Shown here: piece by piece, positions 12,401-21,830 of the stretch
Numbering within the stretch: the first letter of the stretch is position 1
Layout of the letters: every line of letters begins with the position of its first letter
Notes under the pieces: model-generated
The model's database searches: none
The model's input: the letters and a program-made list of their open reading frames with translations, nothing else
What the model was told of the DNA's origin: nothing
Position numbers and translations under genes: made by a program
NCBI GenBank assembly: GCA_020650975.1
Contig: JAIPMN010008546.1
Span: forward strand, 1-25,445
DNA: 25,445 nt
Source: Apostichopus californicus
Taxonomy: Eukaryota > Echinodermata > Holothuroidea > Aspidochirotida > Stichopodidae
Direction of reading: 5' to 3'

Positions 12401-15400
12401 ATTATGGCCCTTAATTGTCTGAAAGACGATTATGATGAAAAAGCCTTGGACGATGCAATGCTTGGTTCAGTTCTTACGAAGTTAATTAAACCCTTGTTTG
12501 ACAAAGCAAACAAGATACCCAAAGAAATGAGAGCTGATGTACCACTTCCAGATTCTACTAACGTATTGCGAGCCAGTGGAACTCTCAGTTTTTGTGACTT
12601 AGAAGAGTTTGAACATCTCGCTCGCAGCAAAAAGTACCATTTGTCACATAGTGAAATACCTTTAAGGCATGCGAAAGCACTAGGAGTAAGAGATGTCCGT
12701 GAGCAAATGCTCAAAAGTTATTCACACAGTCTACCAGGATTTGGCCAGAGTCTTGGTGAGAACTTTGGGCAGCAAGAAGAACTTGTTAATCGCATCAAAA
12801 GGATCATGGAAGGATATCCGTGTGACTTTGCTATCCTAAAAGAACTTGTTCAAAATGCGGACGATGCAAATGCTACAGTTGTTCATTTTGTCCTAGATTA
12901 TAGGCAACATCCACATAACCGCCTATTTTATGAAGAAATGAAACACCTACAGGGGCCAGCTTTACTGGCTTACAATGACAGACCATTTTCAGATGAAGAT
13001 ATTAAAGGTATCCAAATGCTAGGAGAGGGGAGCAAAGGCGACGCCATTCATAAGACAGGCAGATATGGAGTGGGTTTTAATGTTGTTTATCATCTCACTG
13101 ACTGTCCGATGTTTCTCTCTGAGAAAAATACATTATGTATTTTTGATCCTACATTGAACTTCATTAAAGATGCAACTTCCAACAATCCAGGAAGAATGTT
13201 TAGACCCGTTGATGCAGATATGATCGATTCATATGCAGATATTTTCAATTGCTTTTTGTCATTTAGTGAGACTTTTTCTTTAGAGAGAGGGTCTCTGTTT
13301 CGTTTTCCATTACGGAAAAATCACTCTGCTTTGGGTAGGCGCAAGACTGTGGAAGACGTGGATTTATTGTTGCGTGAATTTCAAACAGAGATGTTTGATT
13401 CATTGCTTTTTTTAAAAAGTGTAAGAGAGATATCTATTTCTGTCAGGAAAGAGTGTGGACCAGTAAACACTCCATACACAGTAAATGCACACTATTTGCA
13501 CGGCGACGTTCTTGAACGTGAGAAATTCTTCCTTAAAATGTCAGAGCTTGGAATGAACTTGGATTTCGATGTCGAAGATCTTCAATATGTGACAACAATA
13601 GGGGATAGCTGTGGCTACAAGGAAGACTGGTTGGTACATCAACGTTTGGGCTTCAGTAACAAACATGTCGTCCAAGAGTCTGTGAGGCACGCAAATTCCT
13701 CCAGCAATTTGAAGCTTATTCCTAAAGGAGGTGTAGCCGCTAGACTGGACTTTACACAACCTGCAAGGGAGGTAAATGGAAAGTCTTTCTGCTTTCTACC
13801 GCTTCCAGTCTTCACCAATTTACCCGTGCATGTTGATGGGTACTTTGCATTGGGGCATGAAGCACGTCGAAATCTTTGGGAGGCACCTGAAGGAGACGCA
13901 AGAAGTGACTGGAATTACTTGCTTGCTACGGACATCATTGCTAGTTCTTATGTATTGGCTGTTCAGAAACTTAAAGATGACATAATTCGCTCATGCAAGC
14001 ATCCTTTCGATATAAACATCGTGAACGCCAAACTTTTGCATTATCACTCCATGTTCCCTGTGTTTCCTCGAAACGAGAAAGGTCACCGTAGAAGTGCCTT
14101 GGAAGACATTTGCCACGCTTTTTATAAACAGATTGCCTCGAAAGAATCTACATTGTTTCCTGTAATTTTTGAAGATAATATACGGTGGTGTAGTTGTATG
14201 CTTCGTGCAACTGAAAAGGGATACTTTTACAGTGTACCTTATTATCCTGAGCGAGAAAATGATCTTCGGTTACTCTTACTAAAGCTTGGCTTTCCAATTC
14301 TAAAAACACCGCTGAAGATTTGCAAAGCTATGAAAATCGCACTAACTGGACAAGAAGAATTCACAGTCCTGGAAATAAGTCCTCATTTCGTAGTAGAATA
14401 TTTGAAAACAGAAAGGATGAAAATGAATTTGTGCAGTACTCCTATAAAGCTGAAAAATACTTTAATTGCAAATACTTACAAGTTAGGACTTATCTTCGAT
14501 TACATTTTACAACAGCCAAATTTCACTTTGAGTGGTCTTCCGTTGCTTTTGACAAATGATGGTGTGCTACAAGATTTTAGGAAAGAAAGTCCTGTTTTTC
14601 ACAGTACTTTTCATGATCTACTACCAAATTGTTCTGGGGAATTTCTGCACAAATGCCTTTTGCAAAAACTTTCTGAAGCAGACGATTGTTTTAAAACTCT
14701 GCAACTTACGGACGTTGTGGAAAGGTTGGAAACTTACCTGCCGAAGACACAGTTTCAGAAAAGTCAATATATATTGCGAAATGAAAAACTACCCACCAAT
14801 AGGTGGTTGGTACGGCTGTGGGATTTCCTACAGGAAACAACACAAGAACTTACAAGCAGCAAGCTGCAAGTACTTACAAGCAGCAAAGAATACCTAATTA
14901 ACACGTTAGGAAACTGGTGTATTTTCCCGGCACATGATCGAGAAAAAACCTTCTTGGTTCCCATGGCATTGACGAAAACGGTTCTTTCGACTAAGCAGAA
15001 TAACTTTCATATCGATATGAGTAGGATTTTGAGAGAAATTCATTGTCCGTTGGTTGACTACAAAGTATTTGATAAAAATGAGGAACTGGGTCAGTTTTGT
15101 ATTCAGTTTTCAAGTGACTTGGATAAAATCAGCGACATCCTTGTAGTCTTAGAGAGGTTACTTCGTGTCAACACGCATTGCTTTGATGATTTGCGGGGAA
15201 GAGATCATGAGTCCATACTACGTTACTTCAACTCTGGTATACTCTCCCTACCTAAAGAAAGTATTGATATAATTCGAAACTTACCGTGCTTTGAGAATAT
15301 TTGCGGGAATCATGAAAAACTTTCAAAGAAGGCATATGTAGTTTCGATGGAAGATATTCCGGAGAAAGATCTAGACAAGTGGGTTCCAAGGTGTCATGTT

Positions 15401-18400
15401 CTGCTTTTGAAAAAAAGAAAAATCCCAGACAAAATTATTGAAGCTCTGTGTATCGAAGATTTAAGTGACAAAGATCTCTACAAGAAATTTGTGTTGCCAT
15501 ATTTTGAGAAACTTTCTGTAGATGCACGATGGGATCATCTTCAAAAGCTAATGCAAATGGTTCGTGCGGACGATGACCCAGACAGTGTGGTACTATATCT
15601 TAATTTAAAAACAACCCCTTTAATCACAATTGAGGACGGAAATCTTAAGTTAGCAAAAAATTTCCACGACGATAAAAACCCTGTATTTAAGGAAATGTTG
15701 TCCGAAGAGAAATTTCCTCCCAAACATCCTGTGCGAGAACGACAAGACCATTGGCTTGACTTTTTGAGAAAGATAGGATTACAAACAGAGGTCAGTGAAA
15801 GTCAGTTTGAGACTTTTCTTAAACAGGTTAGTAATGAGGAAAACAGCACAAGTAAAAGAGAGGAGATTCTGGTTAAATATCTGCTTCAGTCTCATCATCT
15901 TCATCAGAGTTCATATTTCCTTAACGTTGCCAATATACCATTCATCACAGCGGCAAAGGTCGATAGCAATCATTCTGAACTACATGAGCAATGTACGAAG
16001 AACAAAGTGGCTTTAGCGGCTGTATCAGTGGCACATCATGACCTCGTATGGTCAATAACGCCTGTTCGTCCTGCTTGGGTCGAATTTCCTTCTTGTGAAT
16101 CTTGTGGAGATGTTCTTAAACAGAAAATATCTGAGACAGATGAGCCAACTATTACCCAAGTCCTCCGACATACACAGAAATTGTTTGCAGCTATCAAAGA
16201 TTCCGAGAATGCTTCGCACTCGAAACCTCCAGTGGCAATAACACATGCGAGTTTAATCAATGTAATTATTACTAAGATACTTGAGTTTCTCACAAAGAAC
16301 TGTCAGAGAGCAAAAACGTGTGGAAACTGCGCTGTCAAAAATGACTGTTGCGATAACTGCCAAACGATATGCCAATCGTTAGAAGATGTTGCGATAATTC
16401 CAGTCGGAAACGGCGTGTTTTTTAAGGCGAAACGTTTGACAAAACGTCTACCAAAATCCGAAAATGACAAACTATTTCTATTTCTAAAGGAAATTCCCGA
16501 CTTCCTGGCGCCTCACAACTGTTTACTGTATTGTTTAGGTGCAACAGAAGCACCCTCTTTGTCGCAGTATGCTAGTGCTCTACAGTTAATTGCTAAAGAA
16601 AAGGATAACCTAAAGAAAAATCCAAACCTGTGTTTAGCTGCTGACCAGGCTATGAATGGATTTTTCATTTGCCTTTTAGACTCCGACAGTACAGAATTGG
16701 AGACGGTACCAGTGCTGTTTTTACTGACCACAGACAAGGGTAACCCAATAGTTAAAAGTAATCGTTTGTACTACAATGATGAACCTACATTTGCTATGCG
16801 TCTTCGCAAATTTAAGCATCCACTAATGAAGCCGCTATGGTCAGTGGAAGAAAAAACTAAATGTAGCTTGACAGAACTACTAAAAAAGTTAGAACCAGAA
16901 CTTCGGCCACAGTTAATCAGTGAAAATGTAAAGGAAATGAGGGTTTCATCAACGCATAGTTCTGATAATATTGTAGGATATAACTGTTCTTGTGAACTCT
17001 CTGTACAGTTAAGATCCGTTCTTTCCTGGACTTCGAGCTTTGTTCGAGCATTGAAGTGCATTTTAACCAAAGAAGGCGTAAAGGATCTAAATGTGTATGA
17101 TGAGGCTTTTCAAACCTCATTCGAGGTTTGTTGTTTACAAACCATCCAAACTGAACTAGTATTGGAAAGCGAAGGTGTGGTTGAAGATAGTAAAGCAGAC
17201 AATGGGGCACTCTTTGAGAGAACTGAGGAAAGACATGTCCTTTATTTGTCTCACAATGCAAACAACTCGCTTATTTACACTCAGATTGCTGAAGGGTTTT
17301 TCCGCTATTTCCAAATTCCTTTTTCCACAACAACTTGTTTTGAGGCTATTTTGAAGGCGGAGACTGAAGGGGAAATGTTTGAAAATCTAGCTAGTTTACG
17401 GGTAAAGATAGCAGACAGTGACTTCGAAGAAACTTATTACCCGCCAGTACTTGGTTCAGACATTCAAGAAGATGTTATCTGCCTGCTTGAAGAGAATCCA
17501 ATGATTTACTTCAATCCCGAAGAGTACGTTGGCTACAACAAGGCAGAAGATCTTCCAGAACATTTTGTGTACGCAAAAGTAATTCGCAGAGTTCAATCTG
17601 AAAATTCAGATGCGTGCCAAAGTTGCAAGCAGTATGGTGTGAAATATGTTATTGACATTGGTGAGGAGAAGGAGGTGGCTGCAATATGGTTATACAACTT
17701 TCCGCGTCCTGAGGATCCCAACACCCTGACAGATGTAAACATGTCTGATAGCACAGCTATGGAAGTGTATCAACACGATGGCACTTTCACACGACCATCC
17801 AATCGTGTTGATGAGTTCAATGACTTAGAGCAAACGAAGCGACAAGTCACAGAGATTATTGAAGCCCTTTGGAAAGAGGAATCCACAATCCGAAGAACGG
17901 GGTTGAGAAGACTGATGCGAAAGTGGCACCCAGACAAGCACACGCCAGAAAACAGATCGTTTGCGGAAGAAGTGTTTAAGCACATCCAAATAGAGATAGA
18001 AAGGCTTGAGAAAGGCATTCCCTCGGATGTGGACACTGCTGATGATATTAAAAAATGGGCACAACGTAACAACTCTGAACAAACTCGATATTGGCAAAAC
18101 TATGACAAACGATATGGACGTAAACGGTCTGGAAAGAAACGTGGCAAAAATCGTGGTTGGCGTCAATGGACATCAGGAGCCCAAGGATTTTACTCTCCTC
18201 CATCATTCCGAAAAGATATCGAGGAAGCACTCATGTGGCAAAAGCAATCCCGTCTTGATTTGGAAGTAGCTTCCTCATTATTGCAAGGGAACGTATTCTT
18301 TCAGTGGACAAGTAGCCTTTGCTTTCATGCCGTAGAAAAATCTGTTAGGGCGGCCCAGATTGTTTGTGGATGCAACATTAAAGACAAACATACGATAATG

Positions 18401-18610
18401 GATGCAGCAATGAAGCTGAAGTGTCATTTGGACATTACTCATCTCATATCAATATTATTACTAGTCGTTAATAAGAAGTCGCACTATCCCAGTATCGATA
18501 TTGCTCCCAAAATACCGCATGAAATGTACACTAAAGCTCAAGCAGAGGAAACCATAAGAATAGCACGTGAAATTCTTAAACAAGTTGATGCTTATTTGCA
18601 AGGTAGTTAA
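366..18610 (+). CDS. SACS: Sacsin-like giant co-chaperone, five exons seen, 5' end incomplete
   Basis: Joined exons 366-457, 1770-1880, 3817-3964, 5085-6635 and 7638-18610 give one open frame of 4290 codons (numbered here from the first whole codon, ACC at 368) plus TAA. Three sacsin repeat modules begin near residues 5, 1353 and 2343. Each has an HSP90-type ATP pocket: an N-box E-x3-N-A-[ED]-D-A, a GPAL..[WY]N block, and a glycine loop of the form G[RQ][FY]G[ILV]GF followed by VYH[LI]TD. A J domain with HPD lies at residues 4064-4066 and a C-terminal HEPN domain at about 4161-4290. This order is diagnostic of sacsin, known in vertebrates as a chaperone-linked protein affecting HSP70, intermediate filaments and mitochondria; human sacsin is about 4580 residues. 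The N-terminal ubiquitin-like domain of the human protein is not visible here, and the start codon is not established. Orthologue versus sacsin-like paralogue cannot be decided from sequence alone. Confidence 0.93.
655..735 (+). repeat. tRNA-derived SINE-like fragment with internal Pol III B box
   Basis: GGTTCGAATCC at 714-724 is a full match to the tRNA T-arm/B-box consensus. About 48 bases upstream, TGGTAGAATTC (near 666-676) is a loose A-box match. The intervening sequence does not fold as an obvious tRNA and no anticodon arm can be trusted, so a decayed tRNA-derived SINE fits better than a tRNA gene. Confidence 0.4.
830..1078. mobile_element. Possible non-autonomous hAT-like element remnant
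   Basis: A perfect 12-base palindrome GGGTCGCGACCC at 1021-1032 is followed by ATAGGTTGCGGACC. Read on the - strand, GTCCGCAACCTATGGGTCGC resembles the subterminal part of many animal hAT elements, where an AACCT block precedes GGGTCGCGACCC. Overlapping open frames on the - strand across this block show no recognisable transposase. The other terminus and target-site duplication were not located, so the boundaries are approximate. Confidence 0.35.
1770..1880 (+). CDS. SACS: Sacsin-like exon B: N-box of ATPase module 1
   Basis: This 111-base exon (37 codons, phase 0 at both ends) has acceptor caacaag|GAACTA and a consensus donor CAG|gtaagt. It encodes [20 protein letters not shown] and continues to NPRLKDFQ. 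E-x3-N-A-E-D-A is the ATP/Mg-binding N-box of GHKL ATPases as found in sacsin. The adenine-pocket Glu, Asn and Asp are all present, so the module looks competent for nucleotide binding. Confidence 0.93.
2040..2690. repeat. Diverged tandem repeat, about 190-bp unit
   Basis: The phrase AATGAGTGGGCG or a close variant starts at 2167, 2360 and 2554 (spacing 193 and 194). A second marker, CTTGGTATGGTGAT, starts at 2242, 2428 and 2629. Each unit also shares a 'cttttcaacCGTATGTCCG' type phrase and an 'acatgttctttgcat' type phrase. A more diverged unit (ATGCTTGGTAGG, near 2096) precedes them. About three clear units plus one decayed unit are present. Confidence 0.75.
2697..3050. repeat. Low-complexity tract of GGGCC/TTTTGG words
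   Basis: The tract is built from loosely repeated words such as TGGGACC, GGCCCA, AATTTTGGG and GACCCGAATT, with a T9-10 run near 2789. Both strands stay open for over 100 codons because stop-containing words are rare in this composition. Neither product resembles a protein family. It reads as degenerate simple sequence rather than a gene. Confidence 0.6.
3817..3964 (+). CDS. SACS: Sacsin-like exon C: glycine loop of ATPase module 1
   Basis: This 148-base exon runs from acceptor ctttag|GGACCA to donor ACAG|gtaagg. It encodes [17 protein letters not shown] near its start, and [17 protein letters not shown] at its end. These are the second and third conserved blocks of the sacsin HSP90-like ATPase fold. 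It leaves one base (G), which joins AT of the next exon to give Asp in the invariant VYHLTD. Confidence 0.93.
3965..5084 (+). other. Intron 3 of the sacsin-like gene
   Basis: A 1120-base phase 1 intron with donor gtaagg and acceptor catatcccatcag. It contains the 91-base hairpin at 4329-4419. The exon 4 frame stays open backwards to 4988, but those residues do not resemble sacsin, and the acceptor placement restores a conserved VYHLTDLPC junction. Confidence 0.88.
4329..4419. repeat. Near-perfect inverted repeat: 41-base arms, 9-base loop
   Basis: Arms 4329-4369 and 4379-4419 are reverse complements with a single mismatch (TTAA against TTTA in the middle), separated by loop 4370-4378. Arms start with AACCATGCATGCCGCTTTAA. 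It could be a small MITE-type palindrome, a cruciform, or an RNA hairpin inside the intron. Near-perfect pairing without bulges is less typical of animal microRNA precursors. Confidence 0.85.
5085..6635 (+). CDS. SACS: Sacsin-like exon D: rest of module 1
   Basis: This 1551-base exon starts at cccatcag|ATCTTCC and ends at TTCAG|gtaatt. It completes the first ATPase module and continues into its downstream sub-repeats. Visible landmarks are DPFEKYF, the [15 protein letters not shown] strand near 5290-5335 (known in human sacsin as the site of a disease-causing Arg change), and the block [20 protein letters not shown] near 5785-5845, which continues to [15 protein letters not shown]. The latter block recurs as FCFLPL... 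in modules 2 and 3. Both ends are phase 1, so the exon could be skipped without shifting frame; there is no sign that it is. Confidence 0.94.
6636..7637 (+). other. Intron 4 of the sacsin-like gene
   Basis: A 1002-base phase 1 intron with donor gtaatt and acceptor ttcttttcattgaaacag. Retention would add two codons and then a TAA at 6641-6643. The last 304 bases before the acceptor are open in the exon 5 frame, from an ATG at 7334, but the translated segment has no sacsin-like content. Confidence 0.85.
7638..18610 (+). CDS. SACS: Sacsin-like giant terminal exon (10,973 bases)
   Basis: A single uninterrupted exon of 3656 codons plus TAA. It holds the end of module 1, ATPase modules 2 and 3, the cysteine-bearing C-terminal third, the J domain and the HEPN domain. 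The acceptor is gaaacag|ATTCG; the first two bases complete an Asp codon with the G of exon D, giving MLSSDSWEQF. Human SACS is known for a single exon of over 11 kb of coding sequence covering the same part of the protein, so the giant exon appears to be ancient. No frameshift or internal stop is present, which argues for a functional gene under selection. Confidence 0.95.
9794..10390 (+). other. Sacsin module 2, HSP90-like ATPase region
   Basis: From [14 protein letters not shown] to the GTLFRLPLR strand (10352-10378). The N-box [16 protein letters not shown] begins at 9869, [16 protein letters not shown] at 9986, and the glycine loop [15 protein letters not shown] at 10091. All nucleotide-contacting residues expected for the family are present. 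The module then runs on through an FCFLPL block (near 10877) and further sub-repeats to about 12700. Confidence 0.92.
12764..13320 (+). other. Sacsin module 3, HSP90-like ATPase region
   Basis: From [19 protein letters not shown] to [11 protein letters not shown] (near 13289). The N-box [12 protein letters not shown] begins at 12842, [19 protein letters not shown] lies near 12955, and the glycine loop [15 protein letters not shown] begins at 13058. The AN in place of AG after the N-box is the only notable departure from modules 1 and 2. The FCFLPLP block recurs near 13788. Confidence 0.92.
14848..14886 (+). repeat. In-frame 24-base duplication in the coding exon
   Basis: ACTTACAAGCAGCAA occurs at 14848 and again at 14872, 24 bases apart, giving [16 protein letters not shown] in the protein. 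It looks like a short tandem duplication that preserved the frame, inside a segment downstream of module 3. Confidence 0.75.
16319..16372 (+). other. Cysteine cluster in the sacsin-like protein (residues 3528-3545)
   Basis: [18 protein letters not shown] has six Cys in 18 residues, spaced C-x2-C-x5-C-C-x2-C-x3-C. It follows the phrase TKNCQRAKT and precedes [11 protein letters not shown], a phrase of the kind that recurs in sacsin sub-repeats. Two other CxxC pairs lie in the same third of the protein: SCESC near 16095 and CQSC at 17614-17625. The spacing suggests metal binding, but this is not a named domain I recognise. Confidence 0.6.
17831..18013 (+). other. J domain (DNAJ-like) of the sacsin-like protein
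   Basis: The segment [17 protein letters not shown] to [11 protein letters not shown] has the helix II-loop-helix III layout of the sacsin J domain. The HPD tripeptide is at 17927-17935 in [15 protein letters not shown], and helix III carries [19 protein letters not shown] is the motif that stimulates the HSP70 ATPase, so this domain should recruit HSP70. Confidence 0.93.
18107..18163 (+). other. Basic linker between J and HEPN domains
   Basis: [17 protein letters not shown] is a dense run of Lys and Arg in the linker between the two C-terminal domains. It resembles a nuclear localisation or RNA/anion-binding stretch. Its function is not known from the sequence. Confidence 0.6.
18219..18607 (+). 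other. C-terminal HEPN domain of the sacsin-like protein
   Basis: [20 protein letters not shown] begins helix 1. [16 protein letters not shown] is the hallmark second helix, and [20 protein letters not shown] with AIR-type helix [14 protein letters not shown] closes the fold. Known sacsin HEPN binds nucleotide phosphate and dimerises. I find no R-x4-6-H motif, so the RNase activity of many prokaryotic HEPN proteins is not expected. Confidence 0.9.
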
Positions 18611-19019
18611 AATAGTAATCTAAACCTACAAAGCAACCAACGCAGTTATATGTCACGGTGTGGATCGGTAGCAAATTTGTAGCTACACTTTAGTCAGTTC
18701 TGCTCTGTAACATTTTAACGTTGTTTCTATGAGCTCATGTATTGACTTATTTTTTGAAAATAACATATTGCTAAAAGATTGAAAATATACTGCAAAAATG
18801 CTCATATCATTCAGGTGTTGGTTGATATTACCTAAATATACTAACTATAGTCGTTGAATATTTACACAACCACTGCCAGACTTGCCACAGACAAGAATCA
18901 TTGGTAAGTTAGACGGCTGTTTGTTCGTTTACATTTAAGGCATATTTGCTTGACAAAAAGTTTTACATGTAGGTAGGGTCTTTTTTAACCTTAGTTGTAA
19001 TCTGATAAATTTGATTTGA

Positions 19020-19920
19020 CAGTTAATGTGTACTATTTGTTATTTGAACTGCATAAATTGAAGGTTTTGCACTGCAAAATTCGGGGGAATGTATAGCTTT
19101 GTATAAATTTTAACCACGATGCCATGTAAATTGACTTCAGTACATAACTAGTCCCTGCAGACGATGTCATGAGAATTATTAAAATTAGTTGGTTTGTTAC
19201 ACGGTCTTACCTTACTTTACTCATTAGAAACAAGTCTTGGTTATAGATTTATTGCTTCAGATGAAATGATACAATCTTCAAAAATGTTTCTTCCAATACA
19301 GGCAATATTTCTTTGAAAAATGTAGTTTGCCCTTTTTTTCTGTTATTATTATTTTTGATATTGTTTCTGACGTTATTGTGTATGCCTACACTGTGTATTC
19401 TTTCAGCTGTATAAGTGAAATGTTTCGCCTAGGTATTTCTTTAGTTTTTCGAAACGAACCTATCTTTTGTACACTGGGGATTTCGAGGAAAGACATTGTG
19501 ATGTTTATATTTTAATCACGGTGTCATGTTAATTTCTAACATACATTTAATTTTTCCTTATTGATAAGGTCATGAGAAATATTAAAATTACTTCGTTTGT
19601 TGTCCAGTTTACCTAACACTACTGACGAGTCGCTATAGTTTACACAGATGTGTTGTACATTTATACAAGTCAGTTGAAGACTTAGCGTTGTTCCACTGAT
19701 GGAAGCTGTACATAATATGTTCGATTAAAGTGAGTACTTAACCATTTATAAATATTTGACCTTTTATTTTATTTTGATTTGATTTTATTTGTTTTAGCCG
19801 GTCTTTTAAATTGTGCATGGCATTAATGTTTACTATGTTCCATTCAAACTGCATAAGTGAGTTATGTTATGTTTAAAGGTTTTACTTTTTTGAGCACAAC
19901 GAATTAGAGATAAGGGAGTG
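19020..19920. repeat. Diverged tandem repeat, about 400-bp period
   Basis: GTCATGAGAAwTATTAAAATT occurs at 19166 and 19569 (403 apart), both preceded by a similar 'ttttAAyCACGrTGyCATGT' phrase. TTAATGTkTACTATkT with AACTGCATAA after it occurs from 19023 and 19823 (800 apart), and an intermediate, more changed copy (CTGTATAAGTGA) lies near 19406. Together these show three old units in direct orientation. A further trace (TCGAAAGACATTGT) lies at about 20578 and matches a phrase near 19488. Confidence 0.65.
19178..19183 (+). terminator. Candidate poly(A) signal ATTAAA for the sacsin-like gene
   Basis: The first ATTAAA after the stop codon, 567 bases downstream. A canonical AATAAA appears later at 20389-20394, which would give a 3' UTR of about 1.8 kb. 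Because this ATTAAA lies inside a repeat that recurs (ATATTAAAATT near 19580), it may not be the functional site. Confidence 0.3.
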
Positions 19921-20388
19921 TTATGTATATATTTCAAAAGTAACTACGTCAAATACCATGATAATTTTAATGAATTGCTTCGTAATGTGTTCGTTGCAGA
20001 AGGTTGGTAAAGTTGTTGCCAATACTTAAAGTATTTTTTTTTTTTGGTCGTTTTTACCTTGTTATACTTACTACTATCTAACAATATAATAGTTTCATAT
20101 TTTATATTTGTGTACAAAATGTAAAGAAGAGTGTTAGAGTAAGCTGTCACATTATTGCCAAACAAAGTTGTATACTTACCTTGGTTGTGACAAATACTAT
20201 TTCTTCGTTTTTCGTATATCTATTGATCACTTGTATAGTACACATGACCTAGCGTTAATTTTCGTATTTTATGTGCCTGGGGAGAAAATGATATAAAAAG
20301 AATGCGATCTGTGAGTTGAATCTTGCTATGGCTGCTTCTTTATCCTCTCCTCTTTTCATACTTTATTCAGACCGAGATGAAGTTTATA

Positions 20389-20394
20389 AATAAA
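20389..20394 (+). terminator. Candidate poly(A) signal AATAAA for the sacsin-like gene
   Basis: The first canonical AATAAA on the + strand after the stop at 18610, in the context TTTATAAATAAATGAATT. A T-rich stretch follows. It is equally possible that the earlier ATTAAA is used. Confidence 0.35.
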
Positions 20395-21479
20395 TGAATT
20401 TGAAACTTTAATCAATTGTCACTATTCATGAACAGCGTGCGGCGTAACTTTACTTGTAAGATTTGATATTCAGCGATTTGAGAATCCTGTAATATTCATT
20501 TTTTTTAACCTTTCGTTCTCCTTTATGCAAATAACATTTAAAATTTAACATTTCTTTTCCTAAGGCAAATAGTTGTGTCGAAAGACATTGTAAAGTTTTA
20601 TTCTATCATACTGATTTCAAATGTATTGCTTGCTTTCTTCATGTATATGTTTCATGTACAATATATACTCTTATGTTCATATCACATTACTAAACTTGAA
20701 TTGTTAAGATTATATAACCAATAGAGGGCGTGCTCCCAAATAGTGGTAGTATGATTTATGTTGCACTGTTATGCAGTAATAGTACATGTGAGTTCCAAGT
20801 AAACGACTGCGTTCCTACTGTAGAGGAAATTTCAGAAATTGTTAATAATTGTTAGATAGACTTCCATTGGATTTAAATTGGAAGACTTCAATATTTCTCT
20901 TCGTTTTGCTACAAAGAGTTACACAGAGCTATTGAATTTCTTTTTCATATTCTTCTTCTTCTTTTTTTGAAATGTATATAATTAAGAAGCTAATGTAGAG
21001 CTAGATACACAAATAGAAACAAACTCATTACAGGAATTACTATGATCATGTTTGTGCTTTTTATTGATAACGTTAAATTTTAGTATACAGTTAGTTCAAA
21101 ATTGGGTGGACGGTGTTTTTCAAAGATTTGATAAGAAGTGTTTAGGTGTACGGTTACATTGTGATTTATACTTTTGGTCGACGGTTATCTTTTAGCCATA
21201 ATACTGAAATGCTAGTTGTGTTCGTGTAAGGAGTGAAGGACAATTTACAAGCTTATTACAAGCATTATTCTTAGATGGTGGTGGTGTATTTGGTTTTATT
21301 CATGTACAGACTATTTTTCAGTGAACTAAGTAAGTTGTAATTGTTTATGATCTTGAAAGTGTAAGGCAATGGAAGCAATTTTTCCTCTGGATAAGTGATC
21401 GAGCACTGTATTACGTTTAAATTTAAAACTTTTTTATATTTGTTCCTTTTCGAATATTTATCCTTTTGATCGTTTTTTA

Positions 21480-21830
21480 ATGTACCCATTTTCTTCTCGG
21501 AGTAAAGTTAAATAATTCCATCAATAGATTAGATTGCATCTTATGGAAAAACCTGTATATCGTCAGGTGTTTAACTATTAAGTTCAGGCTTTTTGTTTTT
21601 GTTTTAGTTTACCATGTCGCTTATACTGTACCGAGTATAGACAAACCATTTATTCTATTAGCTTGCACCGTATGAAAAGTGTTTAAAATCGTGTTGTTTA
21701 TTGATAGTGTACCCAGTCGTTTATCAGTGTACTCATTCGTTTTCAAGTTGTACCCATGAGTAAAGTTAACAATTTGATCGATAATAAACTTGCTTGCACC
21801 TACAAAATAACATTGTGTGTAATTGGTATG
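21480..21830. repeat. Diverged tandem repeat, about 130-bp unit
   Basis: The marker TTGCA(T/C)C starts at 21534, 21663 and 21794 (spacing 129 and 131). Each copy is preceded by a GTACCC/GTACCG phrase and a 'gagtAAAGTTAA' or 'gagTATAGACAA' phrase. Three old units in direct orientation are visible; edges are approximate. Confidence 0.6.

Noticed and set aside
18219-18607. HEPN domain as an RNase toxin-like effector
   Set aside because: No R-x4-6-H motif; the sequence follows the non-catalytic sacsin HEPN pattern.
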